A DNA stretch of 64,000 bases from Luteimonas sp. S4-F44 (GTDB lineage Bacteria > Pseudomonadota > Gammaproteobacteria > Xanthomonadales > Xanthomonadaceae). The notes beneath the pieces are model-generated. The model was given only the letters and a program-made list of their open reading frames with translations. It was not told where the DNA came from and made no database searches. Shown in pieces: positions 43,900 to 57,704 of the stretch. The DNA is taken from the NCBI RefSeq assembly GCF_022637415.1, contig NZ_CP093340.1:2480001-2544000 (forward strand). Reading direction: 5' to 3'. The position numbers and the translations under genes were made by a program. Every line of letters begins with the position of its first letter. The first letter of the stretch is position 1.

Positions 43900-45873
43900 T
43901 CAACGGATCTCGATCTCGAACGGCCCCGGCGGCTGGCCGGCGCGGTCGAACAGATTGACCAGCGGGTTGTCGGCCCAGGCGTAGCGCACGCGCACCGGCG
44001 CGGCGACGCCCGGTGCCTGCAGGCGCACGCGGTCGCCATCGAGGACGGCCTGCGCCCAACGACAACTGCCGGTGTCCGCACCGCACAGTTCGAAGCCGAC
44101 CGGTCCTGGCGCGCCGTAAGCGACCAGGCCGCCGTCGACCGCATCGAACGTCACCACGACTGCGCCGGCCTCGCGCCGCGCACTGCGCGGCACCGGGCCG
44201 CTCGGCGCCAGCGTCTCGCCGTAGACCGCGTGGCGTGCAGCGCGCGCGAGCCGGCGGCCGATCGCCTGCTTGTTGGCCGGATGGATGTCGTCGGCCTCGC
44301 CCAGGTCGATGGTCACCGCAAGCGCTGCGCGCGGCTCGCCGGCGACCCGGCGTTGCGCCTCGCGCAGCGTCGCCCAGCCGCTCTCACCGGGCACCTCGTT
44401 CGGCGCGCCGTAGTTGGGCAACTGCACCACCAACCACGGCAGCCGCGGGTCACCGAAGCGCGTGCGCCAGTCGTCGCGCAGACCGCGCAGTTGATTCGCG
44501 TAGGCGCCGGCCTCGCCCGTGTTGGCTTCGCCCTGGTACCAGACCACGCCCCGCAGCCCTGGACTGCCCAGTGGCGCGATCATCCCGTTGTACAGCGTCG
44601 ACAGGCCGGCCGCGGATTGCCATGGCGCACGCGGCGGCGCGCCGGTTTGCGGCGGCACGATGCGGTAGCGCCAGCCGGCGTCGAGCGGCACGATCGCGCC
44701 GTCGGCCAGCTGCAGCCGATGCACGGACTCGGGTCCCGCCAGCCCGCCCTCGCGGTAGGTGTCGAGCACGTTGACCACGATGGTGTTGTCGCCCGCGCGC
44801 AGCAGGCCAGGCGGCAGCGGGTACGCGCGCGGGGTGCCGGCGCCGTAGCTGCTGCCCACCGCGGTGCCGTTGACCCAGGTCAGATCCATCTCGTCGGCGG
44901 GGCCAAGCAGCAGCGTCGCGTCCTGCGCCGCCTGCGCGGCGGTCAGGCGCACCGAGGTCCGGTACCAGACCATGCCGTCGAACGTCGCGAGCTCAGGCAC
45001 GCCCCAGCGCTCCCACGCACCGAGCGCGTGCGGGGCCTCGCGCCAATCGCCCGATACCGTGTCGGTCCAGGGCCGGTCGTCAGCCGACACGCCCGGCGCC
45101 TGCAACCACCAGGCAGCCCAGCGCTCGCCCCAGCGCGCGGCCGCCTGCATCGGGTCGGTGTGGTAGAGCGCGAGCACGTCGAGGTCCTCGCCGGGGTGGC
45201 CGCCTGCACGCAGCGCTTCGCCGCTGGTCCAGGCCTGGATACGCGAACCGCCCCACGCGGCCTCGATCAGCCCCATCGGCACGTCCACGGTCTTGCGCAG
45301 TTCGCGGGCGAAGTAATAGCAGGCAGCCGAAAAGTCGCGCACGCTCTCCGGCGTGACCGGCTGCCAGGTCACCGGCTCGGTGAAGCGCGCCAGCGGCACC
45401 GGGCTGCTCACTTGCGGCACGGTCAGCAAGCGGATGTCAGGCGCATCGGCGCCGGCGATCTCGGCGCGGGCATCGAGCGAGCGCCAGACCTGCAACTCCA
45501 TGTTCGATTGGCCCGCGCACAACCAGACGTCGCCGACCAGCAGGTCGCGGACGGTCCGGGTGGTCTCGCCTGCGCGGACGGTCAAGGTGTGCGGACCGCC
45601 GGCCGGCAACGCCGGCAGTTCGGCCTGCCAATGGCCGTCGGCATCGGCGCGCGCTTGCGCACGGCGGTCGGCAAGCGTGAGATGGACCACGGTGCCGGCC
45701 GGTGCCTCGCCCTGCAGGCGCAACGGACGATCGCGCTGGAGGACGGCGTGGTCCTGGATCAGCGGATGCAGCAACGCCGCCTCGGGCGTATCGGCGTGGG
45801 CGAGCGGTGCGAGCGCGAGCAGCAGCAGCGCGAGCAGGACACGGGGGCGGGTTGGGCGGCGGCGGCCGTTCAT
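43900..45873 (-). CDS. Sialate O-acetylesterase-like acetylxylan esterase
   Basis: A 657-residue exported protein with a signal peptide ending at PLAHA. The SGNH/GDSL block [14 protein letters not shown] places the nucleophile at Ser123, and [15 protein letters not shown] gives the Asp-His of the triad. A jelly-roll insert separates the two halves (about 310-440), as in AxeXA-type enzymes. In a xylan locus it most likely deacetylates xylan or its oligosaccharides. It overlaps the GH67 gene by four bases. Confidence 0.9.
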   Translation of the reverse strand: MNGRRRPTRPRVLLALLLLALAPLAHADTPEAALLHPLIQDHAVLQRDRPLRLQGEAPAGTVVHLTLADRRAQARADADGHWQAELPALPAGGPHTLTVRAGETTRTVRDLLVGDVWLCAGQSNMELQVWRSLDARAEIAGADAPDIRLLTVPQVSSPVPLARFTEPVTWQPVTPESVRDFSAACYYFARELRKTVDVPMGLIEAAWGGSRIQAWTSGEALRAGGHPGEDLDVLALYHTDPMQAAARWGERWAAWWLQAPGVSADDRPWTDTVSGDWREAPHALGAWERWGVPELATFDGMVWYRTSVRLTAAQAAQDATLLLGPADEMDLTWVNGTAVGSSYGAGTPRAYPLPPGLLRAGDNTIVVNVLDTYREGGLAGPESVHRLQLADGAIVPLDAGWRYRIVPPQTGAPPRAPWQSAAGLSTLYNGMIAPLGSPGLRGVVWYQGEANTGEAGAYANQLRGLRDDWRTRFGDPRLPWLVVQLPNYGAPNEVPGESGWATLREAQRRVAGEPRAALAVTIDLGEADDIHPANKQAIGRRLARAARHAVYGETLAPSGPVPRSARREAGAVVVTFDAVDGGLVAYGAPGPVGFELCGADTGSCRWAQAVLDGDRVRLQAPGVAAPVRVRYAWADNPLVNLFDRAGQPPGPFEIEIR

Positions 45874-48089
45874 CGGGTGTCTCCCGGTGCGTGCGGAAAT
45901 TCGAGCGACTGGTAGTACGCCAGCGAATGCGCCGGCGCTGCGGTGCCTGCGGGAAGCGGGCGACCCGAGATCGACTGGAAGTACGCGATGCTGGCGTCGC
46001 GCCACCATTGCGCCTCCTGTTCCTGGATCGCGAGGAACGCGGCAACCTGCGCATGCCGCTCGGCATCGAGACGGCCCGCAAGTCCGGCCCAGGTGCTGCG
46101 CATGGCGCGCACTGTCGCGACGCCGCGGTCGTAGCGCTGCACCAGCTCGTCCCACAACGGGCGTCCCGATGCCATCGGACGGTCCCAGGGCACGTGGTGG
46201 AACCACAGCAGCAGCGCTTCGGGCACGCGGTCGGAATCGTCGAACACGTCCGCCACCGGCGGCGCATATTGCGAGACCGCATCGCTACCGCGGCGGCTGC
46301 GGTCGAAGCCGATGCCCTCGCGCGTGGCGCGGTGGTAGTAGACCGAGGTCCAGTCCGCACGCGGGCCACCCTCGACCCAGGGGCCGGGGCCGTAATGGTG
46401 GCCGCGGCCCATCAGATGGTGCAGCCCGAGCGCACCGGTGTAGTCGACCACCGCCTCGCGCGAGCCCATCATCATGCCGACGATCGGTTCGACCACGCCC
46501 GCGTCGTTGCCGAACGTCATGCGGGTCCATTCCTCGGCGATGTCGCGCGAGGCCTGCATCGGGTCCCATGCCAGGCGCCCGAAGGCGTACCAATTGGCCT
46601 GGTCGAAATGCGAGCCGCTCCAGTTGCGGTCGCTGCCGATGTTGGCCACGCCAGCGATGCCGGTCAGCGCGCTTCTGCCGGGCACGTCGCGGTACAGCGT
46701 GCCGTCGATCACCTGCGCGACCGTAGAGCCCGCGCCCTGCACCTGCGTATCGGCGCGCAGCACCTCCTCGTATAGCGGCCCGAGATACGCCAGATGCGTG
46801 GAGAAACCGAGGTACTCCTTGGTGATCTGGAACTCCATCATCAACGGCGTCTTCGGCATCGCGCCGAACAGCGGATGGAACGGCTCGCGCGGTTGGAAAT
46901 CGATCGCGCCGTTCTTGACCTGCACGATCACGTTGTCGCGGAACGCGCCGTCGTGCGGCACGAACTCGGTGTAGGCCTGCTTGTGGCGGTCGTCGGGTTC
47001 GTCGTGGGAGTAGACGAACGCCCGCCACATCACGATGCCGCCGTGCGGCGCCAGCGCATCGGCCAGCAGGTTGGCGCCGTCGGCATGCGAGCGGCCGTAG
47101 TCCTGCGGGCCGGGCTGGCCCTCGGAGTTGGCCTTGACCAGAAAGCCCCCAAAGTCCGGGATCGCCGCATAGATCTCGTCGGCCTTGGCCCGCCACCAGC
47201 GCTGCACCTCCGGATCGAGCGGATCGGCAGTCCGAAGCCCGCCGATCTCGATCGGCGCGCTGAAGCGCGCGGACAGGTACACCCGAATCCCCCACGGCCG
47301 GAAGATGTCCGCCAGCGCGGTGACCTTCTCTAGGTACATCGGCGTCAGCACATCGGCACTGGCGTTGACGTTGTTGAGCACAGTGCCGTTGATGCCGATC
47401 GAGGCGTTGGCGCGGGCGTAGTCGGTGTAGCGCGGGTCGCGCCAGCCCGGCAGCCGGTGCCAGTCCCATATCGACTGGCCGGCATAGCCGCGCTCGACGT
47501 GGCGGTCGAGGTCGTCCCAGTGGTTGAGCACCCGCCGCTCGATCCGCGGTGCCTCGCGCAGGTCGAGGTCGGCGACCGGCTGGTCGGTCTGCATCAGGCG
47601 CAGGAACGCGAACGCGCCGTAGAGCGCGCCGACGTCGGTGTTGGCCGCGACGACTGTCGCCGGATGGCCGTCCACGCGCATCGAACGGATCAGATAGCCC
47701 GCCGGGCCAAGGTCGCCCAGGTCCAGCGCCAGCCGGGCGATCGCCGGCAGCGACTGCGGCGTGCCCACCAACAACGCGTCGGGGCGGCCGACGCGGCCGA
47801 CCACGGCGGGCGCCTGCCCCTGCAACCCCTGCAGGCCGCGCAGCAGCTCGTCGCGCGTCGCGCGCTGGGTCGGCGTTGCCTCGGCGATCGCCAACTGGGA
47901 GACCCGCGGCGCCTCCGGTCCGCGTTCGGCCCCGGCCTGGGCGTAGCGCAGCCACAGGGCATACCCGTCCTCGGCCTGTGCCGGGGTCGGGGCCAGGCCG
48001 ACGAGCGCGGCCAATGCCAGCGCCGCCGCCACCCACGCCGGCCGGATCCAGTCGCGGAACCAGATAGTTAGCGGTAACATCCCCCTCAT
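45870..48089 (-). CDS. GH67 alpha-glucuronidase
   Basis: A 739-residue enzyme with an N-terminal signal peptide (to about TPAQA). The next residues EDGYALWLRY are the family hallmark, followed by the barrel with GFLVKANSEGQPGPQDYGRS and VQVKNGAIDFQPREPFHPLFG, which include the catalytic acids, and a C-terminal helical domain. It releases 4-O-methylglucuronic acid from the non-reducing end of short xylo-oligosaccharides. ATG 48089 has AGGTG upstream; a second Met lies three codons in (48080). An operator-like sequence covers the start of the coding region. Confidence 0.95.
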   Translation of the reverse strand: MRGMLPLTIWFRDWIRPAWVAAALALAALVGLAPTPAQAEDGYALWLRYAQAGAERGPEAPRVSQLAIAEATPTQRATRDELLRGLQGLQGQAPAVVGRVGRPDALLVGTPQSLPAIARLALDLGDLGPAGYLIRSMRVDGHPATVVAANTDVGALYGAFAFLRLMQTDQPVADLDLREAPRIERRVLNHWDDLDRHVERGYAGQSIWDWHRLPGWRDPRYTDYARANASIGINGTVLNNVNASADVLTPMYLEKVTALADIFRPWGIRVYLSARFSAPIEIGGLRTADPLDPEVQRWWRAKADEIYAAIPDFGGFLVKANSEGQPGPQDYGRSHADGANLLADALAPHGGIVMWRAFVYSHDEPDDRHKQAYTEFVPHDGAFRDNVIVQVKNGAIDFQPREPFHPLFGAMPKTPLMMEFQITKEYLGFSTHLAYLGPLYEEVLRADTQVQGAGSTVAQVIDGTLYRDVPGRSALTGIAGVANIGSDRNWSGSHFDQANWYAFGRLAWDPMQASRDIAEEWTRMTFGNDAGVVEPIVGMMMGSREAVVDYTGALGLHHLMGRGHHYGPGPWVEGGPRADWTSVYYHRATREGIGFDRSRRGSDAVSQYAPPVADVFDDSDRVPEALLLWFHHVPWDRPMASGRPLWDELVQRYDRGVATVRAMRSTWAGLAGRLDAERHAQVAAFLAIQEQEAQWWRDASIAYFQSISGRPLPAGTAAPAHSLAYYQSLEFPHAPGDTR
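48066..48079 (-). promoter_or_regulatory. Candidate LacI-type operator at the GH67 start
   Basis: AGTTAGCGGTAACA matches the site at 52234-52247 at 12 of 14 positions. It falls within the first codons of GH67, 100 nt from the divergent LacI-family gene, so it could block transcription elongation or a downstream start. It is the weakest of the four sites. Confidence 0.5.
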
Positions 48090-48178
48090 CCCCTCACCTC
48101 CCCTTGGACGGCTTCACTCCAGTTCCCTTAGCCTTGCGGACGGGGCCTGCACACCGCCGTCCGGACGAAGGAACGCTT

Positions 48179-49240
48179 TTGGACAAGCCGAAGAAATCGG
48201 TCCGCCGCAAGACCCGTGGCGTCACCATCGACGAGGTCGCCGCACTGGCCGGCGTGTCGCCGATGACCGTCTCGCGGGTCATCAACGGTCAGGGCAAGGT
48301 CCGCGACACCACCCGCGAGCGGGTCACGCGCGCGGTGCGCGAACTCAACTACACCCCCAATCTGGCGGCTAGTTCGCTCGCCGCCGCGCAGCACACCCGC
48401 ATCGCGCTGATCTACACCAACCCCAGCGGCGCCTATCTGCGTGAACTGCTGCTCGGCCTGCTGCGCGTGGCCTCGCGCACGCCCATTCAACTGGTGGTCG
48501 ACTACTGGGACGACCTCGACGCCGAAGCCGAGCGCAAGGCCGCCCGCGCGATGGGCAAGCGCGTGGACGCGGTGATCCTGCCGCCGCCGCTGTGCGAATC
48601 GCGCGCGGCGGTGACCGAGTTCGTGCGCGCCGGCATTCCGGTCGTCGCGATCGCGTCGGGCCGCTTCAGCGACGACATCTCCTGCGTGCGCATCGACGAC
48701 TTCCGCGCGGGCAAGGAGATGACCGAGCACCTGATCGAGCGCGGCCACACCCGGATCGGCTTCATCAAGGGCCGCGCCGACCTCAGCGCGAGCACCCGGC
48801 GCTTCCAGGGCTTCCAGGCCGCGCTTGAGGACGCCGGCATCGCCTTCGACCCGGCGCTGGTGCACCAGGGCGACTACACCTACCGCTCGGGCCTGAAGGC
48901 GGCCGAAAAGCTGCTGGGCCATCGCAAGCCGCCGAGCGCGATCTTCGCCAGCAACGACGACATGGCCGCCGCGGCGATCTCGGTCGCGCATCGCCGCGGG
49001 CTCGACGTGCCCCGCGACTTGTCGGTCGTCGGTTTTGACGACACCTCGGCCGCGACCACAGTGTGGCCCGAGCTCACGACGATGCACCAGCCGATCGCCT
49101 CGATGGCCGACACGGCGATCGACGTGCTGCTGCGCTGCATCCGCCGCAACGACGCCAGCACCCGCGTGCTCACCGACCAGGTGGTGCCGCACCGCTTGAT
49201 TGCGCGCGACTCGGTCGCCGCTCCGCCGAAGAAAAAGTAA
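48179..49240 (+). CDS. LacI-family regulator of the xylan regulon (XylR-like)
   Basis: A 353-residue regulator. The family N-terminus starts at TTG 48179 (MDKPKKSVRRKTRG), with AAGGA six bases upstream; an ATG at 48104 would add a 25-residue non-conserved tail. The HTH VTIDEVAALAGVSPMTVSRV is at about residues 15-34, the hinge is NYTPNLAASSLA, and the periplasmic-binding-like domain carries ASNDDMAAAAIS and VVGFDDTSAATTVWP. It diverges from the GH67 operon, so it is the best candidate for binding the TAGCGCTA operators. Xylose or an oligosaccharide is the likely inducer. Confidence 0.88.
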   Translation: MDKPKKSVRRKTRGVTIDEVAALAGVSPMTVSRVINGQGKVRDTTRERVTRAVRELNYTPNLAASSLAAAQHTRIALIYTNPSGAYLRELLLGLLRVASRTPIQLVVDYWDDLDAEAERKAARAMGKRVDAVILPPPLCESRAAVTEFVRAGIPVVAIASGRFSDDISCVRIDDFRAGKEMTEHLIERGHTRIGFIKGRADLSASTRRFQGFQAALEDAGIAFDPALVHQGDYTYRSGLKAAEKLLGHRKPPSAIFASNDDMAAAAISVAHRRGLDVPRDLSVVGFDDTSAATTVWPELTTMHQPIASMADTAIDVLLRCIRRNDASTRVLTDQVVPHRLIARDSVAAPPKKK

Positions 49241-49258
49241 CGCGCCCTGCCCGCTCGC

Positions 49259-49279
49259 GGCGCGCCCGGTGGGCGCGCC
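49259..49279. terminator. Hairpin between convergent LacI regulator and xylA
   Basis: GGCGCGCCC-GGT-GGGCGCGCC is a perfect 9-bp stem with a 3-nt loop, between the stops of the LacI-family gene (49240) and xylA (49321). It can serve both transcripts. No T-run follows. Confidence 0.55.
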
Positions 49280-49320
49280 GGTCAGGATGTTCGCGGTGGC
49301 GGGCCGATGGCGCATCGGGC

Positions 49321-50655
49321 TCAGCGCAGCAGGTACTGGTTGAGCAGGTTCTCGTAGGCCTCCTGGCGGCCGCTGCGCTGCTGCGGCTCACCCGCCTTGG
49401 CGGCGATCGCATGCAGGTCGGTCAGTGACAGCCGGCCCTGCTCGAACGCCTGGCCGTCGCCACCATCGAAGCTGGCATAGCGATCGCGTCGCCACTGCTC
49501 CCACGGCGACTCGTGCAGCAGCGCGTGCGCCACTTCAAGGCCGCGCGCGAACGCATCCATGCCGCCGATGTGCGCGATGAACAGATCTTCCATGTCGGTC
49601 GATTCTCGGCGCGGCTTGGCGTCGAAGTTCAGGCCGCCTTCGAGGCCGCCCTGGCGCAGCACCACCAGCATCGCGCCGACGGTGTCGTACAGGTCGGTCG
49701 GGAACTGATCGGTGTCCCAGCCGTTCTGCGCATTGCCGCGGTTCGCGTCGATGCTGCCGAGCAGGCCGTGGTCGGACGCGACCTGCAGGTCATGCTCGAA
49801 GGTGTGCCCGGACAGCGTGGCGTGGTTGGCCTCGATGTTGAGCTTGAAATCCTTGTCCAGTCCGTGCGCTTTCAGAAAGCCGACGCAGGTCGCGCTGTCG
49901 AAGTCGTACTGGTGCTTCATCGGCTCCATCGGCTTGGGCTCGATCAGGAAGTTGCCCTTGAGCCCGATACTGCGTCCGTAGTCGCGCGCCATCGTCAGGA
50001 ACCGCGCGAAATGCGCCAGTTCGCGCTGCATATCGGTGTTGTGCAGGCTGGCGTAGCCTTCGCGGCCGCCCCAGAACACGTAGTGCTCGCCGCCCAGTTC
50101 CACGGTCGCTTCCAGCGCCGCTTTGACCTGCACCGCGGCGCGCGCGACCACCGCGAAGTCGGGGTTGGTCGACGCGCCGTTCATGTAGCGTGGATGCGAG
50201 AACAGATTCGCCGTGCCCCACAGCAGCTGCATGCCGGTCGCGGCCTGGCGCTCCTTGGCCAACGCGACCATGTGCTTGAGATTCTTCTCGTACTGGCCGA
50301 TGTCGTCGGCGTCGGGCGCCAGGTCGACGTCGTGGAAGCACCAGTACGGCACGCCGAGCTTGGTGAAGAACTCGAACGCAGCATCGAGCTTGGCCTCGGC
50401 CGCCGCCAGCGGCGCACCGCCGTCCCACGGGAAGCGCCGCGTGCCCGGGCCGAACGGATCGGCGCCGGCGTTGCAGAACGTATGCCAGTAACACACCGCA
50501 AAGCGCAGGTGCTCGGCCATCGTCTTGCCGCCGATCTTCTTGCCGGCGTCATAGACCTTGAAGGCCAGCGGATTGTCGGAGGTCTTGCCCTCGAATGGAA
50601 TCTGGCCGACGCCGGGGAAGTATTCCCGGCTGCCGATGAAGGGGGTCGTGGTCAT
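49321..50655 (-). CDS. xylA: Xylose isomerase
   Basis: A 444-residue enzyme of normal length for the class II family. [10 protein letters not shown] (His108, Asp111 region), [49 protein letters not shown] and [20 protein letters not shown] are all intact and carry the metal ligands. It converts xylose to xylulose. It lies 50 nt downstream of xylB in a leftward operon, unlike the usual A-B order. Confidence 0.97.
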   Translation of the reverse strand: MTTTPFIGSREYFPGVGQIPFEGKTSDNPLAFKVYDAGKKIGGKTMAEHLRFAVCYWHTFCNAGADPFGPGTRRFPWDGGAPLAAAEAKLDAAFEFFTKLGVPYWCFHDVDLAPDADDIGQYEKNLKHMVALAKERQAATGMQLLWGTANLFSHPRYMNGASTNPDFAVVARAAVQVKAALEATVELGGEHYVFWGGREGYASLHNTDMQRELAHFARFLTMARDYGRSIGLKGNFLIEPKPMEPMKHQYDFDSATCVGFLKAHGLDKDFKLNIEANHATLSGHTFEHDLQVASDHGLLGSIDANRGNAQNGWDTDQFPTDLYDTVGAMLVVLRQGGLEGGLNFDAKPRRESTDMEDLFIAHIGGMDAFARGLEVAHALLHESPWEQWRRDRYASFDGGDGQAFEQGRLSLTDLHAIAAKAGEPQQRSGRQEAYENLLNQYLLR

Positions 50656-50705
50656 ATGCGGTCCCGTGTTGAAGTGGAGTGGACGGATCGGCAGGCGCTG
50701 CGCGC

Positions 50706-52211
50706 CTACGCGGCCGGCGGCGCGGCGTACAACGGCCGTACCGCGTCGAGGTGGTCGGTGAAGCGCCGGTAGGCGGTGCGGTAGGCCGGCGCTCGGCTCG
50801 GATCGGGCGTGCATGCGCGCGCGGGATCGGTCGCGACATGCGTGACCGCCAGCGTTGCCATCGACGTCGCATCGCCCTGTGCGCGTCCGAGTGCCCACAG
50901 CGCCTGCAGCGCCGCACCGAACGCCGCGCCCTCGCCCTGCACCGGTACGTCCACCGGCAGCGCGAACACGTCGGCGACCAGTTGTCGCCATGCCGCGCTG
51001 TTGGCGCCGCCGCCGGTCAGCACGATGCGATCGAACGCCATGCCGGCCGACACGAACGCGTCGAAACCGCATTTCAGGCTGTAGGTCGCGCCCTCCATCG
51101 CCGCGCGATACAGGTGCGCGGGATCCATGTTGTGCGTGGTCAGGCCCGTCAATACGCCGCGCCCCAACGGCAGGTCGGGCGTGCGCTCGCCGTTGAGGAA
51201 CGGCAGCAAGGTCAGTCCGCCGGCACCCGGCGCGGTCGCGTCGATATGCGCATCGCCTTCGCGGGTCGCAAAGCCGAACATCCGTGCGACCTGTTCGGTC
51301 GCCACCGTGCAGTTCATCGTGCAGATCAGCGGCAGCCAGCCGCCGGTCGAGTCGCAGAACGCCGCCCAAGCGCCGGAGTCCGACACCACCGGCGTGTCGC
51401 TGTAGGCGAACAAGGTGCCCGAGGTGCCCAGGCTCATCGCCAGGCGCCCCGGCACCACGCAGCCGGTGCCGATCGCCGCCATCATGTTGTCGCCGCCGCC
51501 GGCCGACACCCGCACCTGCGGCGACAGGCCCAGTTCGGCAGCGATCTCGGCGCGGATCGGGAACAGCGCATCGGCCTCGACCAGCGGCGGCAGGCACGCC
51601 GACAGGTCGCGCTCGGGATCGGTGGCCTGCAACAGTGCCGGCGACCAGCGCCGCGTACGGACGTCCAGCCAGCCGGTGCCCGACGCATCGCCGTGCTCCA
51701 TCCAGCGCGCGCCGGTCAGCCAGAGATTGACGTAGTCGTGCGGCAGCGCGATCGCCGCCAACTCGGCATAGACCTGCGGACGATGGGCCTTCGTCCACGG
51801 CAACTTGGACGCGGTGTAGCCCGCCAGGATCGGGTTGCCGGCCTGGGCGATGCAGGCCGCCACGCCGCCGACGGCGTCCATGATCGGCGCGCACTGTGCG
51901 CTGGTGCTGGTGTCGCACCACAGCTTGGCCGGTGCCAGCACCTGCCCTTCTGCATCGAGCGGCACGAAGCCATGCTGCTGACCCGAGACGCCGAGCGCGG
52001 CGATACGCGCGCGCATCGCCGGATCGACTGCAGCGAAGCAGGCGCGGATCGCATCGAGCCAGTCGGCGGGATGCTGCTCGCGGCTGCCGTCGTCACCGGC
52101 GATCAGATCCAACGTCCGGCCCTGTGTCGCCAACACCTGCCGCGCTGCCGGGTCGTAGACCAGGAGCTTGATGCTCTGCGTGCCGAGGTCGAGGCCGGCG
52201 ACGAGGCTCAT
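50706..52211 (-). CDS. xylB: Xylulokinase
   Basis: A 501-residue FGGY-family kinase. The phosphate motif [13 protein letters not shown] is at the N-terminus, [14 protein letters not shown] and [13 protein letters not shown] follow, and [19 protein letters not shown] is in the C-terminal domain. It phosphorylates xylulose to xylulose-5-phosphate. It heads the xylBA operon; an operator sits 23 bp upstream of its start codon. Confidence 0.97.
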   Translation of the reverse strand: MSLVAGLDLGTQSIKLLVYDPAARQVLATQGRTLDLIAGDDGSREQHPADWLDAIRACFAAVDPAMRARIAALGVSGQQHGFVPLDAEGQVLAPAKLWCDTSTSAQCAPIMDAVGGVAACIAQAGNPILAGYTASKLPWTKAHRPQVYAELAAIALPHDYVNLWLTGARWMEHGDASGTGWLDVRTRRWSPALLQATDPERDLSACLPPLVEADALFPIRAEIAAELGLSPQVRVSAGGGDNMMAAIGTGCVVPGRLAMSLGTSGTLFAYSDTPVVSDSGAWAAFCDSTGGWLPLICTMNCTVATEQVARMFGFATREGDAHIDATAPGAGGLTLLPFLNGERTPDLPLGRGVLTGLTTHNMDPAHLYRAAMEGATYSLKCGFDAFVSAGMAFDRIVLTGGGANSAAWRQLVADVFALPVDVPVQGEGAAFGAALQALWALGRAQGDATSMATLAVTHVATDPARACTPDPSRAPAYRTAYRRFTDHLDAVRPLYAAPPAA

Positions 52212-52233
52212 GCGCGCGCCCTCGGCACAAGAA

Positions 52234-52247
52234 AGTTAGCGCTACCA
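52234..52247 (-). promoter_or_regulatory. LacI-type operator of xylBA
   Basis: AGTTAGCGCTACCA, with the TAGCGCTA core at 52237-52244. It lies 23 nt upstream of the xylB start and close to TATCAAT, a possible -10 element. This matches a repressor site covering the promoter or early transcript. Confidence 0.7.
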
Positions 52248-52394
52248 TTGATAGGGCTAAAAAAAACAGCACGGCTTGGAGCAGGCAGCGGCATGGGCGC
52301 GCTCGGCATCAATCGGCGGTGCAGGCACTGTAGCCACTTGTCGCCGAACATGCTTGCTGCGGTGCGCCATCACCGAGCCGGACGCGTGTCGCCC

Positions 52395-52763
52395 TTATCG
52401 CTCGCGCAACCACGCCTGGCCGTCACCGGCGCATTCGGGCGTGAAACCGCGGACCTCGACGCCCGGCAACAGCAACCCTTCCAGTTCCGATAGGCGACGG
52501 ATCCACAGTGCTTCTGCAACCACAGCGATGCGGTCGAAACGCCGCACCGCGCGCAGCAGCGCCGGCAGCCGCGAAAACTCGACTGCGACCGCACCGAACG
52601 ACGGCAAGTCGACATTGCGCACGCGATAGAGCATCGCGCCGCCGTCGATGCCGTCCGCCGCCTCGACGAACGCATCGATCAGCGCCGCCATCGTCTCCCG
52701 ATCGAACCGACCGTCGATCTCGACGTCGATCCGATCCGGTGCCGCGCGGATCACATTGAACAT
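52395..52763 (-). CDS. STAS/SpoIIAA-like protein
   Basis: A 122-residue cytoplasmic protein starting at MFNVIRAAPDRIDVEIDGRFDR. The size and pattern, a beta-alpha fold with MLYRVRNVDLPSFGAVAVEF, resemble the SpoIIAA-like (STAS/SEC14) family. The function is unknown. It is 183 nt upstream of xylB on the same strand and probably unrelated to xylan. Confidence 0.72.
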   Translation of the reverse strand: MFNVIRAAPDRIDVEIDGRFDRETMAALIDAFVEAADGIDGGAMLYRVRNVDLPSFGAVAVEFSRLPALLRAVRRFDRIAVVAEALWIRRLSELEGLLLPGVEVRGFTPECAGDGQAWLRER

Positions 52764-52858
52764 ACCGGCCTCGCGTCTACGGGTCGAAGGCGAAGCTAGA
52801 CCGCCGCGCGTCAATAGCGGGCGAATGACGCATCCGTGGACTCGGCGAGCAACAAACA

Positions 52859-53173
52859 CCGGTCACGCCCGGCCTGCCGCGCGCCCGCGACTGGGACGCC
52901 CAGGCGCGCGCCATGCTCTCGAGCTATCGCCGCGATCATGCCCGTGGCGCGCAGGACGCCGACGCGCAGGCGTTGGTCGAATCCCTGCGCCGGGCGTCGC
53001 CGGAGTTCGCGGCCTGGTGGGCGCACCACGATGCCGGCGCACCCTGCAGCGGCGAGCGTCGGCTGTGCGTGGACGGTGTGCCGGTGGCCTTCGAGCACAC
53101 GATGCTGACGATCGATGAAGAACGTCACCTGCGCCTGGTGGTCCATGCGCGGCGCGACGAGGCGGCACGCTGA
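52859..53173 (+). pseudogene. C-terminal fragment of an XRE/MmyB-like transcriptional regulator
   Basis: The reading frame from about 52859 (TPGLPRARDWDAQARAML) to the stop at 53173 matches the end of an MmyB-like ligand-binding domain: RRASPEFAAWWAHHDAG followed by VPVAFEHTMLTIDEERHLRL resembles the SxEFRRWWARHDV...L..LTLPGDxDQxLLVYTP pattern. The HTH and the front of the domain are missing. A start at ATG 52913 gives 86 residues and may still be expressed, but a truncated remnant is more likely. Confidence 0.6.
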
Positions 53174-53221
53174 GACAGGCCGGCGTGGGGCGTCGACGAC
53201 GCCCGCGGCGCACCGCGTTCG

Positions 53222-53622
53222 CTAGGTCAGCGCCGCCACGGCAACGAAGCGCCAGATGCCGAGCCCGGCCATCACCAGCAACAGCGCGAAGGTCAGCATC
53301 GCGCCGCCGAAACGGCCGACGGAATACCCCGCCGAACCGCCGAGCCCGACAGCATGCAGCACGCGTGCCAGCAGCAGCGCCAGGCCCAGGGTCCAAAGCA
53401 ACCGGGGATCGAACGCGGCCAGTTCGAGCAGCGCCAGCATCAACAGCGCCAGCGGCACGTACTCGCCGAAGTTGGCCTGCACCCGGACCTTGCGCGCCAG
53501 CACCGGATCGCCACCGGTGCCGATGCCCACCTTGGCGCTGTTGCGGTGCAGGACCACGCGCAGCGACAGCACGAGGTAGAGGATGACGTGCAGCGATGCG
53601 ATCAACAGCGAAATGCGTGGGG

Positions 53623-53626
<4 letters not shown>
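53222..53626 (-). CDS. MAPEG family membrane protein
   Basis: A 134-residue protein with four helices. RNSAKVGIGTGGDPVLARKVRVQANFGEYVPLALL is the region that gives the MAPEG family (membrane-associated eicosanoid/glutathione metabolism) its signature, including RxxRVQxNxxEYxP. Bacterial members may conjugate glutathione or act as peroxidases. Its start overlaps the ggt stop by four bases (ATGA), which fits a role with glutathione. Confidence 0.88.
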
Positions 53627-56454
<2,828 letters not shown>

Positions 56455-56494
56455 GGCATTCCCTCTTGTTTCTCTTGCGTTTGGATGGGCAACG

Positions 56495-57623
<1,129 letters not shown>

Positions 57624-57704
57624 CGGCGCCCCGCTGCACGGGGCGTGGAAAATGCGGGTGATACCATGCGCGCCATTCTCCCCCATCCAGGCTCCGACGG
57701 CCGC

